This document shows positions 16,175 to 24,750 of a DNA stretch of 64,000 bases, piece after piece. The stretch spans positions 62,001 through 126,000 of the forward strand of contig CAZSIT010000001.1 of assembly GCA_964607165.1 (NCBI GenBank), in the 5' to 3' direction. Below the pieces are notes generated by a model. It was not told the DNA's origin and did not search any database. It saw nothing but the letters and a program-made list of their open reading frames with translations. This stretch comes from DSPP01 sp964607165. Lineage in GTDB: Bacteria; Zixibacteria; MSB-5A5; DSPP01. How positions within the stretch are numbered: position 1 is the first letter of the stretch; each line of letters starts with the position of its first letter. The translations under genes and the position numbers were made by a program.

Positions 16175-18040
16175 TTATAGTTCCAAGAGAAAATTCTTAA
16201 GGTTTTCCTTTTTGATTCTTTGTAGCGACAGATGTTCGCGGATTTGTTTCAAAAAAGGGGACATAGCTTCCTCTTTTAACAGTACTCGTTTGGTAAGATC
16301 ATATTTTTCGTGGAATGTGAGAATAGTGTCTTGTTTGGCTCTGGTCATTGCCACGTAGAGAACTCTAAGTTCCTCACGTGGGTCTCTACCTGGAGCAGGC
16401 AAGAATGTGTCATTTAACCACATTATGAATACAAATTCGGCCTCGAGCCCCTTCGCAGAGTAAATAGTTGTTACTAAGACCTTATCTTCCTCTGGAATAT
16501 CTCCTTCAGGTTCAAATAGACCAAATTTTTCGTAAATAAAACGAATGACTGAATTTACAGCATAAGGCCTCTTAGTGAGTTCATTGATAGTAATATGAAC
16601 TTCTGGAAAAAGGGAATCTTCGATGGAAAGTCTGGGAAATTCCTTGAGAGCTTGGCGGAATTCTTCAAGATCATCAACTGTCTTACGGAGTCTTTCGAGA
16701 TTAGTGAAAATCGTTTTGATAGCAGGCAGATTGAGTTCCGAGCAGTGATAAAACAAAGATTTATCCGATTCCATTGCTTCTGTTCTTATTTCGCTAATTT
16801 CGCTCTGTTCCATCCCCATGATTTCTAACCATTGCCTAAGAGCAAGACTGTCAGAGTAGTGAAGCATTCTTAAAACTAATAATAACCTCCAATGATCCTC
16901 GGGTATGTTGCCTTTTTCTTTTTGCTTCGTTGGGATTTGAAATTGTTTTTCTATGATTTGAGCAACCTTTTTTGCAAAAGCTGAAGTCGGGCAGAGAACC
17001 ATAAAATCATGGTAGGAAAGGTTACGACCATCACGAGCATTTTTTTTCTTCATTAAATGTTGAATCAACAGAGCAATTGCGTCAATTTGTAAGTCGCTCG
17101 TTGTACATTGCAGGGTGGGTATTTTTTTACCGGTATCTTTTGGTATGTTTACTTTTCCTCCCAAGTAGCCTTCCTTAGAAATTAATGCTTGAGCTGCCCT
17201 AAGGATGTGAGTTGGCAGTCGGTGGCAGTCCGGGAATGGTATTCTATCCCATTCCGTCGAATTCCAAAGATCCCGTATGCCTTCTGGATGTGCGTGGCGG
17301 AATTGATAAATGCTTTGTGCATCATCTCCTACTACCACAATCTCACTCCCCTTGACTGAACCAATATGCGAAATCAACTTTTGATCAATCGTATTTAGAT
17401 CCTGGTATTCATCTACTTGAAGAAATATAGGGGGCATGGCGAGGTTCTTATTTTTTGATAAAATGTCGCAAGCTGTTTTAACGAGAGCCTGCATGTCAAA
17501 GGTGTTGTAAAATCTTGAAAGTAGATCCCAATGATTGAGAACTTCTCCGCGTTTTTCTTGCGGGAAAGGACATTTATCGGGGAATGCTCCTGTGCAGTGG
17601 TAATAGTAAAGGGCTTTTTGTAATTGATCCAAATCTACTTCGATGCTAATGTCTTCAATTAGTTCGGAAAGCAGTATCCGATGTTCACCTTTTTCGTGAA
17701 TTAAAACCGAGAATCGAGGGTCTCTTTCAGCCGAATCTGCAAATTTATGGACAAGACTTTTTGCATATTTATGGAGGGTACTAATTCGTGGGAAAATTAG
17801 GTTCGGGTTTTCAAAGATTTCTTTTCCAATCGCAGTTTTTAGCCGGTTTTCTGTATCTCGCTGACTGGTTCGGGTGAAAGTTATGAAGGACACTTCTCGA
17901 TTTGGATCTTCCTTTAGTAATCTTATCATTCGGGTTACAATCGTACTTGTTTTCCCTGTACCCGGTGCGGCTATAACGACGAGCGGGCGGTCGGCATGGT
18001 CTATGACTGCTTTTTGCTCTTTGCTTGGGAAACCTGGCAT
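16175..18040 (-). CDS. UvrD/PcrA-like superfamily 1 helicase
   Basis: A 621-residue SF1 DNA helicase. Motif I is APGTGKTS (25-32), motif Ia FITFTRTSQ, motif II DEYQD (210-214) and motif III GDDAQSIYQFR (238-248). Motif V is TTIYSAKGLEAEF (about 524-536) and motif VI YVAMTRA (562-568). The ATPase is intact. It is shorter than UvrD (about 720) and lacks the usual C-terminal tail, in the size range of stand-alone UvrD-like helicases found with defence nucleases. The gene is clearly AT-richer than kbl and metK on either side and is divergent from a HEPN-like gene 140 bp away. This suggests a transferred two-gene unit. A general repair role cannot be excluded. Confidence 0.88.
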   Translation of the reverse strand: MPGFPSKEQKAVIDHADRPLVVIAAPGTGKTSTIVTRMIRLLKEDPNREVSFITFTRTSQRDTENRLKTAIGKEIFENPNLIFPRISTLHKYAKSLVHKFADSAERDPRFSVLIHEKGEHRILLSELIEDISIEVDLDQLQKALYYYHCTGAFPDKCPFPQEKRGEVLNHWDLLSRFYNTFDMQALVKTACDILSKNKNLAMPPIFLQVDEYQDLNTIDQKLISHIGSVKGSEIVVVGDDAQSIYQFRHAHPEGIRDLWNSTEWDRIPFPDCHRLPTHILRAAQALISKEGYLGGKVNIPKDTGKKIPTLQCTTSDLQIDAIALLIQHLMKKKNARDGRNLSYHDFMVLCPTSAFAKKVAQIIEKQFQIPTKQKEKGNIPEDHWRLLLVLRMLHYSDSLALRQWLEIMGMEQSEISEIRTEAMESDKSLFYHCSELNLPAIKTIFTNLERLRKTVDDLEEFRQALKEFPRLSIEDSLFPEVHITINELTKRPYAVNSVIRFIYEKFGLFEPEGDIPEEDKVLVTTIYSAKGLEAEFVFIMWLNDTFLPAPGRDPREELRVLYVAMTRAKQDTILTFHEKYDLTKRVLLKEEAMSPFLKQIREHLSLQRIKKENLKNFLLEL

Positions 18041-18106
18041 GGTTGTACGAATAAACTTTCAGCACCCAAATTGTGCAAGTGTGGGTTGAAAGTAGCCAAG
18101 GGCGCA

Positions 18107-18135
18107 TTGACTGTTTAACTAAAAAGTTGTAGAGT
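18107..18135 (+). promoter_or_regulatory. Candidate promoter of the HEPN-like gene
   Basis: TTGACT (18107-18112), a 17-bp spacer and TAGAGT (18130-18135). It lies in the 140-bp divergent space and would start transcription about 40 bp before the ATG at 18181. Confidence 0.45.
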
Positions 18136-18180
18136 TATTTGTTGATTAAGGTGAACAGAGCGAAATTAGGAGGACCGAAA

Positions 18181-18834
18181 ATGGAAGATAAAATTCCTGA
18201 AATATTATCACCGAACTTAGATTGTGTTTCAGATAAGTTGAATCCTGTTTTTAATTTCTTAGGGAATCCGAAGGGTGAATTTGCCAGTTATGCCCGATCT
18301 TTCCACCGGTCAGGCAAAATACTTGCTGACGAGTTGTTTTCGAAAGGAGGCTTTAATGATTTAGATGCATGCCCAGTTGTCTTTCTCTATAGGCACTCCT
18401 TTGAGCTATACCTGAAGGCAATAGTTTTGACTGGTTCCAATTTTTTAAAACTTTCAGGTAGGGATGACCTGAATGATAAAACCTTTCTCCGGAATCATTC
18501 ATTACCAAAGTTATTACCAGTTATAAAATCAATTTTTGAAGAGGTAGAGTGGGGATGGGATTTTGGCAGAGACGGTTTTCGTAATTACGATGATTTTTGT
18601 AGTTTTGTTGACCGTTTAGAAAAAATAACTGCCAGTAGCCTTGCTTTTCGATATCCAATCAATAAGAAAGGTGAATCCTTTTTACCAAAACATTACGTTA
18701 TCGATATCCGAAACTTTATTGAAAGCATGAATTTCATTCTCAATATGTTTGATGGTGGAACTGCAGGCCTTGAGGAAATGTGGGATACAGTAGCTGAGGA
18801 AGCTTACATTACTCAATCATCAGGGCTACCGTGA
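18181..18834 (+). CDS. HEPN-like protein divergent from helicase
   Basis: A 217-residue, mostly helical protein. The ATG at 18181 has a strong TAGGAGG site, so the in-frame upstream TTG at 18139 is not used. The segment VVFLYRHSFELYLKAIVL (about residues 65-82) followed by a loop and NHSLPKLLP resembles the helix-loop-histidine region of HEPN-fold proteins, many of which are RNases of defence or toxin systems. The canonical Rx4-6H catalytic motif is not evident, so RNase activity is uncertain. Codons are AT-rich like the neighbouring helicase. The pairing with a helicase of GajB-like size is the main hint of a defence role, and is inference only. Confidence 0.6.
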   Translation: MEDKIPEILSPNLDCVSDKLNPVFNFLGNPKGEFASYARSFHRSGKILADELFSKGGFNDLDACPVVFLYRHSFELYLKAIVLTGSNFLKLSGRDDLNDKTFLRNHSLPKLLPVIKSIFEEVEWGWDFGRDGFRNYDDFCSFVDRLEKITASSLAFRYPINKKGESFLPKHYVIDIRNFIESMNFILNMFDGGTAGLEEMWDTVAEEAYITQSSGLP

Positions 18835-18892
18835 CAAGGAAATTTTTGATTTCTACAACTTACTACAGGCGGGGCCGGTAAATAGCGACTTC

Positions 18893-19049
18893 TCCCCTGT
18901 GTCCCCTCTCTCCCTCGACTTCGCTCGGGACAAGCGGGGTGGAGAGGGATGGGCACGGCATGCCTTGCCCCTACAAAATCACCCCCTGTCCGCCGAAGGC
19001 GGGCGTCCCCCTTGGTAAGGGGGACAAAATAAGGGCAGGTCGCCCCTAC
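18893..19049. repeat. Composite palindromic repeat block before metK
   Basis: The space between the HEPN-like gene and metK (18835-19162) holds no gene. It contains CCCTCTCTCC...GGAGAGGG, a tcgacttcgctcgggacaag unit, GGGCACGGCATGCCTTGCCCCTAC and CGCCGAAGGCGGGCG. It also contains GTCCCCCTTGGTAAGGGGGAC and a GGGCAGGTCGCCCCTAC end. It forms the right boundary of the AT-rich helicase island. Confidence 0.7.
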
Positions 19050-19084
19050 AAATTCAAACACCAAAAACGAGGGAGGTTCCATCC

Positions 19085-19112
19085 TTGACAAAGTTTTGGT
19101 TTTGGATAAGTT
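19085..19112 (+). promoter_or_regulatory. Candidate metK promoter
   Basis: A perfect TTGACA (19085-19090), a 16-bp spacer and a poor -10 element, TAAGTT (19107-19112), about 50 bp before the metK ATG. No SAM riboswitch structure is visible in the short leader. Confidence 0.4.
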
Positions 19113-19162
19113 AGGGGGCTTGATTTGTTAGGAGTTTATCCAGAGCGGAGTCGAAGGAGATA

Positions 19163-20335
19163 ATGCGTAAAGAAAACGGCAAAAATTTCTTTTTCACCTC
19201 GGAATCGGTAACCGAAGGGCATCCGGACAAAGTCTGCGACCAGATTTCGGACGCCATTTTAGATGAAATTTTAAGAAAAGATAAAAAAGGGCGTGTGGCC
19301 TGTGAAACATTTATCACCGTTGGCTTGGTCATCGTCGGCGGGGAAATTACCACGCATACTTACGTTGATATTCCCCAGCTGGTTAGGAATTTGATTCGGG
19401 ATATCGGTTACACGGATGCTAAATACGGATTTAACTATGAGACCTGCGCGATTTTGAACGCGGTAGGTCGGCAGTCGCCGGACATTTCGCAGGGCGTCGA
19501 TACCGGCGGGGCAGGGGACCAGGGGATGATGATTGGCTACGCCTGCCGGGACACCAAGGAGCTGATGCCTTTGCCGATTCAGCTTTCGCACGAGTTGGCG
19601 CAAAGGTTAGCGGTGGTGCGCAAGAAGAAAATCCTTCCGTATCTCGGACCGGACGGGAAGACGCAGGTGACCGTCGAATATCGCGATGGCGTTCCCTACC
19701 GCGTCGATACGGTGGTCATCTCCTCCCAGCATACGGATGAGATTTTGGACCGCACCGGGCACAAAATTACCAATCGGGCCAAAGAAGAAATCGTCGAAAA
19801 AGTGGCAATGCCCGTGATTCCGAAAAAGTATTTGGATTCGAAAACACGCTATTTGGTCAACCCCACCGGAAAGTTCGTTGTGGGAGGGCCGCAGTCGGAT
19901 ACGGGAATGACCGGACGGAAAATCATTGTCGATACCTACGGCGGCTGGGCGGCGCACGGCGGCGGGGCATTTTCCGGCAAAGACCCGACCAAAGTGGACC
20001 GTTCGGCCTGTTACCTGGCGCGGCATATCGCCAAAAATATCGTCGCCTCCCGTTTGGCGGACGAGTGCACGGTGCAGTTGGCCTACGCCATCGGCGTGGC
20101 GGAGCCGGTTAGCGTGATGATTGAAACCAACGGCACCGGCAAAGTGCCGGATGGAAGGCTTACGGAATTAGTGCGCAAACTTTTCCCGCTGACGCCGCGC
20201 GCGATTATCGACTATCTAAAGTTGTTGCGTCCGATTTATTTGAAAACGGCGGCGTATGGGCATTTTGGCCGTAACGATTCTGATTTTAACTGGGAGAAAA
20301 CAAACCGGGCGGCGGAACTCGTCCGGGTAGCATAG
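19163..20335 (+). CDS. metK: S-adenosylmethionine synthase
   Basis: A 390-residue cytoplasmic enzyme making SAM from methionine and ATP. Signatures are SVTEGHPDKVCDQISDAILD near the start, GAGDQGMMIGYAC in the middle and a C-terminal GHFGRNDSDFNWEK. Length is normal. An ATG is preceded by GAAGGAG. The adenosylhomocysteinase gene follows after 8 bp, so production of SAM and removal of its by-product are encoded together. Confidence 0.97.
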   Translation: MRKENGKNFFFTSESVTEGHPDKVCDQISDAILDEILRKDKKGRVACETFITVGLVIVGGEITTHTYVDIPQLVRNLIRDIGYTDAKYGFNYETCAILNAVGRQSPDISQGVDTGGAGDQGMMIGYACRDTKELMPLPIQLSHELAQRLAVVRKKKILPYLGPDGKTQVTVEYRDGVPYRVDTVVISSQHTDEILDRTGHKITNRAKEEIVEKVAMPVIPKKYLDSKTRYLVNPTGKFVVGGPQSDTGMTGRKIIVDTYGGWAAHGGGAFSGKDPTKVDRSACYLARHIAKNIVASRLADECTVQLAYAIGVAEPVSVMIETNGTGKVPDGRLTELVRKLFPLTPRAIIDYLKLLRPIYLKTAAYGHFGRNDSDFNWEKTNRAAELVRVA

Positions 20336-20343
20336 AGGATGGA

Positions 20344-21606
20344 ATGGCAAAAGAGTTTGATGTAAAAGATAAAAAACTGGCCGGGTTGGGGCGATCGCGC
20401 ATCGCTTGGGCGGCGCACAATATGCCGGTTCTGGCTGACATTCAAAAACGCTTCTCCAAAGAAAAACCGTTGGCGGGCGTGCGCATTGCCGCTTGTCTGC
20501 ACGTCACCACGGAGACGGCCAATTTGATGTTAGCTTTGAAGGCCGGCGGAGCGCAGGTGCGCTTGTGCGCTTCCAATCCGCTTTCCACGCAGGATGACGT
20601 GGCGGCGTCCTTGGTTTTCGACTACGGCATACCGACTTTTTCCATCAAAGGAGAAAACAAAAAACAGTATTACGATCACATCGAATCCGCTTTGGACATC
20701 AGGCCGGTGGTTACGATGGATGATGGCGCCGATTTGGTTTCTTTGCTGCATTCTTCGCGGAAAAAGGATGCCGGACGGGTGGTCGGTGGCACGGAGGAGA
20801 CGACGACCGGCGTCATTCGTTTGCGGCAGATGGAAGAGAAGGGGGTTTTGCTTTTCCCGGTGATTTCGGTCAACGATTCCAAAACCAAGCATCTGTTCGA
20901 CAACCGCTACGGTACGGGACAGTCCACCATCGACGGAATTTTGCGGGCGACCAATCATTTGATGGCGGGCTCGAAAGTCGTGGTTTTCGGCTACGGCTAC
21001 TGTGGGCGGGGCGTGGCGATGCGGGCCAAAGGGATGGGAGCCATTGTTCACGTCTGTGAAATCGACCCGCTGAAAGCATTGGAAGCGGTAATGGATGGTT
21101 ATCCGGTGATTTCTTCGAGCGAAGCGGCCAAGGTTGGAGATGTTTTCATCACCGTCACCGGCAACCTGAACGTTTTACGCCGGGAGCATTTTCTGACGAT
21201 GAAAGACGGAGCGGTTCTTGCCAATTCCGGGCATTTCAATGCGGAGATCGACATTCCGGCTTTGCAAAAAATGGCCAAAAAGCGTCGCGAGGTGCGGCCT
21301 TTTGTGGAAGAATTCACTCTTCCCGGCGGCAAACGGATTAATCTTTTGGGAGAAGGCCGGCTCATTAACCTGGCGGCGGCAGAAGGGCATCCGGCGATGG
21401 TGATGGATATGTCCTTTGCCAATCAGGCCTTGGGAGTGGAATATCTAGTTACCTCCGGCGGCAAGCTGGAAAACCGGGTCTATCCAGTGCCGGAATGGAT
21501 TGACAAAGAGATTGCACGTTTGAAACTGAAGTCAATGGGAATCCGAATTGACGATTTGACCCCGGAGCAGAAGAAGTATCTGGCTTCCTGGGAAATGGGC
21601 ACTTAG
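20344..21606 (+). CDS. ahcY: Adenosylhomocysteinase
   Basis: A 420-residue NAD-dependent enzyme that hydrolyses S-adenosylhomocysteine to adenosine and homocysteine. Family motifs are CLHVTTETANLM, EETTTGVIRLRQME, RYGTGQSTIDGI and the NAD loop VVFGYGYCGRGVAMRAKGMG. The C-terminus ends in SWEMGT rather than the common KPxHYRY, as in many bacterial short forms. It forms an operon with metK and is followed by a strong terminator-like structure. Confidence 0.96.
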   Translation: MAKEFDVKDKKLAGLGRSRIAWAAHNMPVLADIQKRFSKEKPLAGVRIAACLHVTTETANLMLALKAGGAQVRLCASNPLSTQDDVAASLVFDYGIPTFSIKGENKKQYYDHIESALDIRPVVTMDDGADLVSLLHSSRKKDAGRVVGGTEETTTGVIRLRQMEEKGVLLFPVISVNDSKTKHLFDNRYGTGQSTIDGILRATNHLMAGSKVVVFGYGYCGRGVAMRAKGMGAIVHVCEIDPLKALEAVMDGYPVISSSEAAKVGDVFITVTGNLNVLRREHFLTMKDGAVLANSGHFNAEIDIPALQKMAKKRREVRPFVEEFTLPGGKRINLLGEGRLINLAAAEGHPAMVMDMSFANQALGVEYLVTSGGKLENRVYPVPEWIDKEIARLKLKSMGIRIDDLTPEQKKYLASWEMGT

Positions 21607-21691
21607 CTTTCTAAAAAAGGAAGCATTTAGTATTTTTTTTCAGTTTTTAACTATTCACTAATCCCTGCTCCCTAATCCCTGTTTTTAAACT

Positions 21692-21764
21692 CCCCCGGCA
21701 CCTTCGAAGGAGGCAACGACAAAGGCCGCGAGGTCTCAACGTGCCAAAGCCGGGGGATTTTTTT
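21692..21764 (+). terminator. Long-stem terminator, possibly a structured RNA
   Basis: CCCCCGGC (21692-21699) pairs with GCCGGGGG (21749-21756), and GCAC/GTGC extends it across an AAA bulge. Seven T residues follow (21758-21764). The 40-odd enclosed bases contain CCTTCGAAGG and GGCC/GGTC elements that can form further hairpins, which is more structure than a simple terminator needs. It ends the metK-ahcY operon. A TTGACA at 21767 lies directly after it and may begin transcription of the cytochrome operon. Confidence 0.6.
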
Positions 21765-21832
21765 ATTTGACAGAATGGCTTAATATAGCTTAATTCCTTT
21801 GGTTAAGGTTGATTAACCAAGGAAGAAACGGA

Positions 21833-23095
21833 ATGCGAACGGGAAGCAAATATTCGGCTATTTTAACCGGAATGGTCTGGGCCTTTGCTCTGGGATGCGC
21901 GGCGGCGGTCTTGCTGGGAGCGGCGGCAGGCTGCTCCAAGCTTTTGACCGAAGCCCCCAAGCCGGAGGAAAGTTTCGATTCCCCCATCGACGGGCTTACG
22001 CCCGCTCAACTGGGGATTTTTGCGCGGGGGGACGAGGCCTTTGGCGAGGTTTTCACCTTCAAAACCGGCCTGGGGCCGCTTTTCAACAACACCGCCTGCG
22101 AACGCTGCCACGTGGGGGACGGGCGCGGGCATCCTTCCGTCAACCTGAAGCGGTTCGGAAAAAACCTGGGTGGCGGACAGTTTGACGTTTTGGCGCAATA
22201 CGGGGGGGCGCAGCTTCAAGAAAGAAGTATCCCGGGATACCCGGCGGAAGTAATTCCGGCGGAGGCAAACGCCATTTCTGAGCGGGGTGGGCCTTTGGTG
22301 ATAGGGTTGGGTCTTATCGAGGCGATACCGGATGCGACTATTTTGGCAAACGTCGATTCATTGGATACGGACATGGACAGCATCTCCGGCCGGGCGAATT
22401 TCATCGACCCGCCGCCGTTTTTGAATCTGCCGCCCGGGCCATACGGCGGCAAGTATATCGGGCGCTTTGGGCGCAAGGCGGGAGCGATGAATCTGCTCCA
22501 GCAAACCGTGAATGCCTACCATCAGGATATTGGGATTACCACCGACTTCCGCCCGGAAGAAAATCACAATCCTCTGGCTGGTGGACGGGGAGGCGACCCG
22601 GTTCCCGACCCGGAGCTTTCGGCAGCTACCGTCAACGATGTAGTGTTCTATTTACAAACCTTACGGCCTCCTTTGCGCCGCAATGAAAACGACTTAGAGG
22701 TAAAGCGCGGCGATTCGCTCTTCTCGACGATTCTCTGCGCCCGCTGCCATACTCCCGCAATTACCACCGGAACTCATCCGGTTGCCGCTTTGAGCAGCAG
22801 AACCGCCAATCTCTATTCCGACCTGCTATTGCATGATATGGGGCCGGATCTCGCGGATAACTTCATCGAAGGTGAAGCGACCGGCCGGGAATGGCGCACC
22901 ACACCGCTCTGGGGGTTGGGAATTGCCGAAAACGTTTTGGGCGGGACGCCGTTCTTTCTGCACGACGGGCGCAACTCCGATTTGCGCCAGGTCATCAACT
23001 TCCACAAAGGGGAAGCGGACTCCAGCCGGAAACTCTTTTTCTTGCTTCCCCCCTCCGACCAGAACGCCCTCATCAAATTCTTGAAGTCGCTCTGA
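21833..23095 (+). CDS. Diheme c-type cytochrome lipoprotein (di-heme oxidoreductase/peroxidase-like)
   Basis: A 420-residue exported protein with a lipoprotein signal (hydrophobic core then AAAGCSK; Cys is the likely lipidated residue). Two haem-binding CxxCH sites are present: CERCHVG in the first third and CARCHTP in the last third, as in di-haem oxidoreductase/cytochrome c peroxidase-like proteins. The start is the ATG at 21833, because AGGAAG lies 9 bases before it, inside the longer frame. It overlaps the Rieske gene at TGATG. Likely role: electron carrier or peroxidase at the periplasmic face. The partner redox chain is inferred from the next two genes. Confidence 0.85.
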   Translation: MRTGSKYSAILTGMVWAFALGCAAAVLLGAAAGCSKLLTEAPKPEESFDSPIDGLTPAQLGIFARGDEAFGEVFTFKTGLGPLFNNTACERCHVGDGRGHPSVNLKRFGKNLGGGQFDVLAQYGGAQLQERSIPGYPAEVIPAEANAISERGGPLVIGLGLIEAIPDATILANVDSLDTDMDSISGRANFIDPPPFLNLPPGPYGGKYIGRFGRKAGAMNLLQQTVNAYHQDIGITTDFRPEENHNPLAGGRGGDPVPDPELSAATVNDVVFYLQTLRPPLRRNENDLEVKRGDSLFSTILCARCHTPAITTGTHPVAALSSRTANLYSDLLLHDMGPDLADNFIEGEATGREWRTTPLWGLGIAENVLGGTPFFLHDGRNSDLRQVINFHKGEADSSRKLFFLLPPSDQNALIKFLKSL

Positions 23096-23538
23096 TGAAC
23101 CGGAAAGAGTTTTTGCAGGCGGGGCTTTCGGTTTTGGCGGCGGCAACGCTGGTTCCGGTTTCGACCATCTTATCCGGCTGCGCAATTAAATTTCAAACCG
23201 TGCGGGCGGATGTTAAGGAGAAGAAAATCCTTCTGACGTTGGCAGAACTGACCAAACTTTCCGAGCCGGAGGGTTTCGTCAAAGTTTATGCCGCCGGCTT
23301 TGCGCATCCGATAGTGGTCTTCAACCATTCTTCCGGCGAAGTTTTTGCCATTTCCACCACCTGCACCCACCGGGGGTGCGAAGTGCGCAAAACCAAAAAC
23401 AGATTTGAATGCCCCTGCCACGGTTCGCAATACGACCTCTCCGGCCGTGTCCTGCGCGGCCCGGCCCCCGAGCCGCTGACGCGCTTTCCGGTGGAGAAAA
23501 AAGGTGAGGTTTTGGAAATCGATTTGGGAGCGGCATGA
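23095..23538 (+). CDS. Rieske [2Fe-2S] lipoprotein
   Basis: A 147-residue exported protein with a twin signal: a hydrophobic N-terminus (SVLAAATLVPVSTIL) ending in LSGCAIK, a lipobox. The Rieske cluster ligands are in CTHRGCEV and CPCHGSQYD, followed by GRVLRGPAPEPL, the typical Pro loop. It starts at the ATG overlapping the cytochrome stop and overlaps the porin start as ATGA, so all three are translationally coupled. No cytochrome b gene is near, so it is not part of a standard bc complex. It may pass electrons to or from the diheme protein. Confidence 0.9.
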   Translation: MNRKEFLQAGLSVLAAATLVPVSTILSGCAIKFQTVRADVKEKKILLTLAELTKLSEPEGFVKVYAAGFAHPIVVFNHSSGEVFAISTTCTHRGCEVRKTKNRFECPCHGSQYDLSGRVLRGPAPEPLTRFPVEKKGEVLEIDLGAA

Positions 23539-24695
23539 AAAAACTAATCCTTGCAGTACTTTTCGGCTTTTCTGCCGAAGTTTGGGCGCAAGCGGTTGAT
23601 ACAACAAAAAAACCGTTCGTCAAAGGGGGCATCTACGACAAGCCGTATCTTTATCAGCCCAGCGCCCGGCTGGCCATTGGCGGATATGCCGAAATGCTTC
23701 TGCGCTCCGATTACGAAGCCGGAGTCCACGAAGGGTATTCCTTCGAAGCCCGCCGCTTCAACGTCTTTATGTTTTCTTCCATCTCCGATTTAATAAAATT
23801 GACTTCGGAGCTGGAGTTTGAGCACGGCACGGAAGAAATCAAACTGGAAATGGCTTTGGTCGATTTGCAGTTTTCGGAGGCCTTGAATCTGCGGGGCGGG
23901 ATTTTGCTTTCCCCCCTCGGCAGGTTCAATTTGGCCCACGACAGTCCGAAAAACGAGTTTGTTGACCGCCCGCTGGTTTCCACCCGTGTTATTCCGGCCA
24001 CCTTGTCCGAAGCGGGGCTGGGGTTTTACGGCTCTTTCTATCCTTCGGGAAATAATCGGCTGACTTATGAGGCGTATCTGGTCAACGGCTTGACCGATGG
24101 CATCCTTTTGGGCGGCGACGGCACCACCATCCCGGAAGGACGGCCGGAGGCGTTTGAGGAGGACAACAACGGCAGCCCGGCTTTTGTCGGCCGTGCCGCC
24201 ATTGCTCCTGCTTTTGGCGGAGAGTTGGGACTCTCCATCCACTCTGGCCGCTACAATACCTATAAAGCCGAAGGTTTGGATATAGACGAACCCCGCACGG
24301 CCACCATTCTGGCCGCCGACGCCGAATACGAAATCGGCCGCTTGAATTTACAGGGGGAAGTTGCCCGCGCTTCGCTGGAAATTCCACAATCGCTTGTCGG
24401 GCTTTTCGCCGAAAAGCAGTGGGGTATTTACGGTCAAGCGGTTTACCGCCTCTTTGACAAGGTTCTGCCGATTTTCCCCCAATCGGCCCTTTTTGTCGGC
24501 GGTCGCTACGATTACGTCGATTTGGATGCCGACATAACCGGTGCTAATTTGCACCGCGTCACCCTCGGCGTAAACTTCCGCCCCGTTCCGGAAACGGTTT
24601 TGAAGTTAGACTACCTGCACAACTGGTCTTTCGACCGCATCAACAACGAAACCCGCTCGGCGGCTCTGCAGTTTGGGATTGCGACGTATTTTTAG
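23535..24695 (+). CDS. Outer-membrane porin-like beta-barrel of the diheme-Rieske operon
   Basis: A 386-residue protein with a signal peptide (cleavage near VWAQAV), amphipathic strands throughout and a C-terminal phenylalanine, as in outer-membrane barrels of phosphate-selective porin type. It is a paralogue of the barrel at 5691-6827; shared blocks include ELEFEHGTEE / ELDFEHAATE and RVIPATLSEAGLGF / RFIIPTTWQENGAG. It is the last gene of the coupled operon with the diheme cytochrome and the Rieske protein. This arrangement recalls porin-cytochrome conduits, although the haem protein here has only two haems. Confidence 0.82.
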   Translation: MKKLILAVLFGFSAEVWAQAVDTTKKPFVKGGIYDKPYLYQPSARLAIGGYAEMLLRSDYEAGVHEGYSFEARRFNVFMFSSISDLIKLTSELEFEHGTEEIKLEMALVDLQFSEALNLRGGILLSPLGRFNLAHDSPKNEFVDRPLVSTRVIPATLSEAGLGFYGSFYPSGNNRLTYEAYLVNGLTDGILLGGDGTTIPEGRPEAFEEDNNGSPAFVGRAAIAPAFGGELGLSIHSGRYNTYKAEGLDIDEPRTATILAADAEYEIGRLNLQGEVARASLEIPQSLVGLFAEKQWGIYGQAVYRLFDKVLPIFPQSALFVGGRYDYVDLDADITGANLHRVTLGVNFRPVPETVLKLDYLHNWSFDRINNETRSAALQFGIATYF

Positions 24696-24750
24696 TTCTT
24701 AGTCTGCCCTTGACCGCGTTTTTCAAGCGGTGTATTATGTTGCCACTACA

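Noticed and set aside
18835..19162. SAM riboswitch upstream of metK
   Set aside because: The leader consists of REP-type hairpins and a short AT-rich stretch; no kink-turn or SAM-I core could be drawn.
22891..23094. Longer start for the Rieske protein
   Set aside because: The extension overlaps the diheme cytochrome gene in another frame; the ATG at 23095 is followed directly by a good lipoprotein signal.
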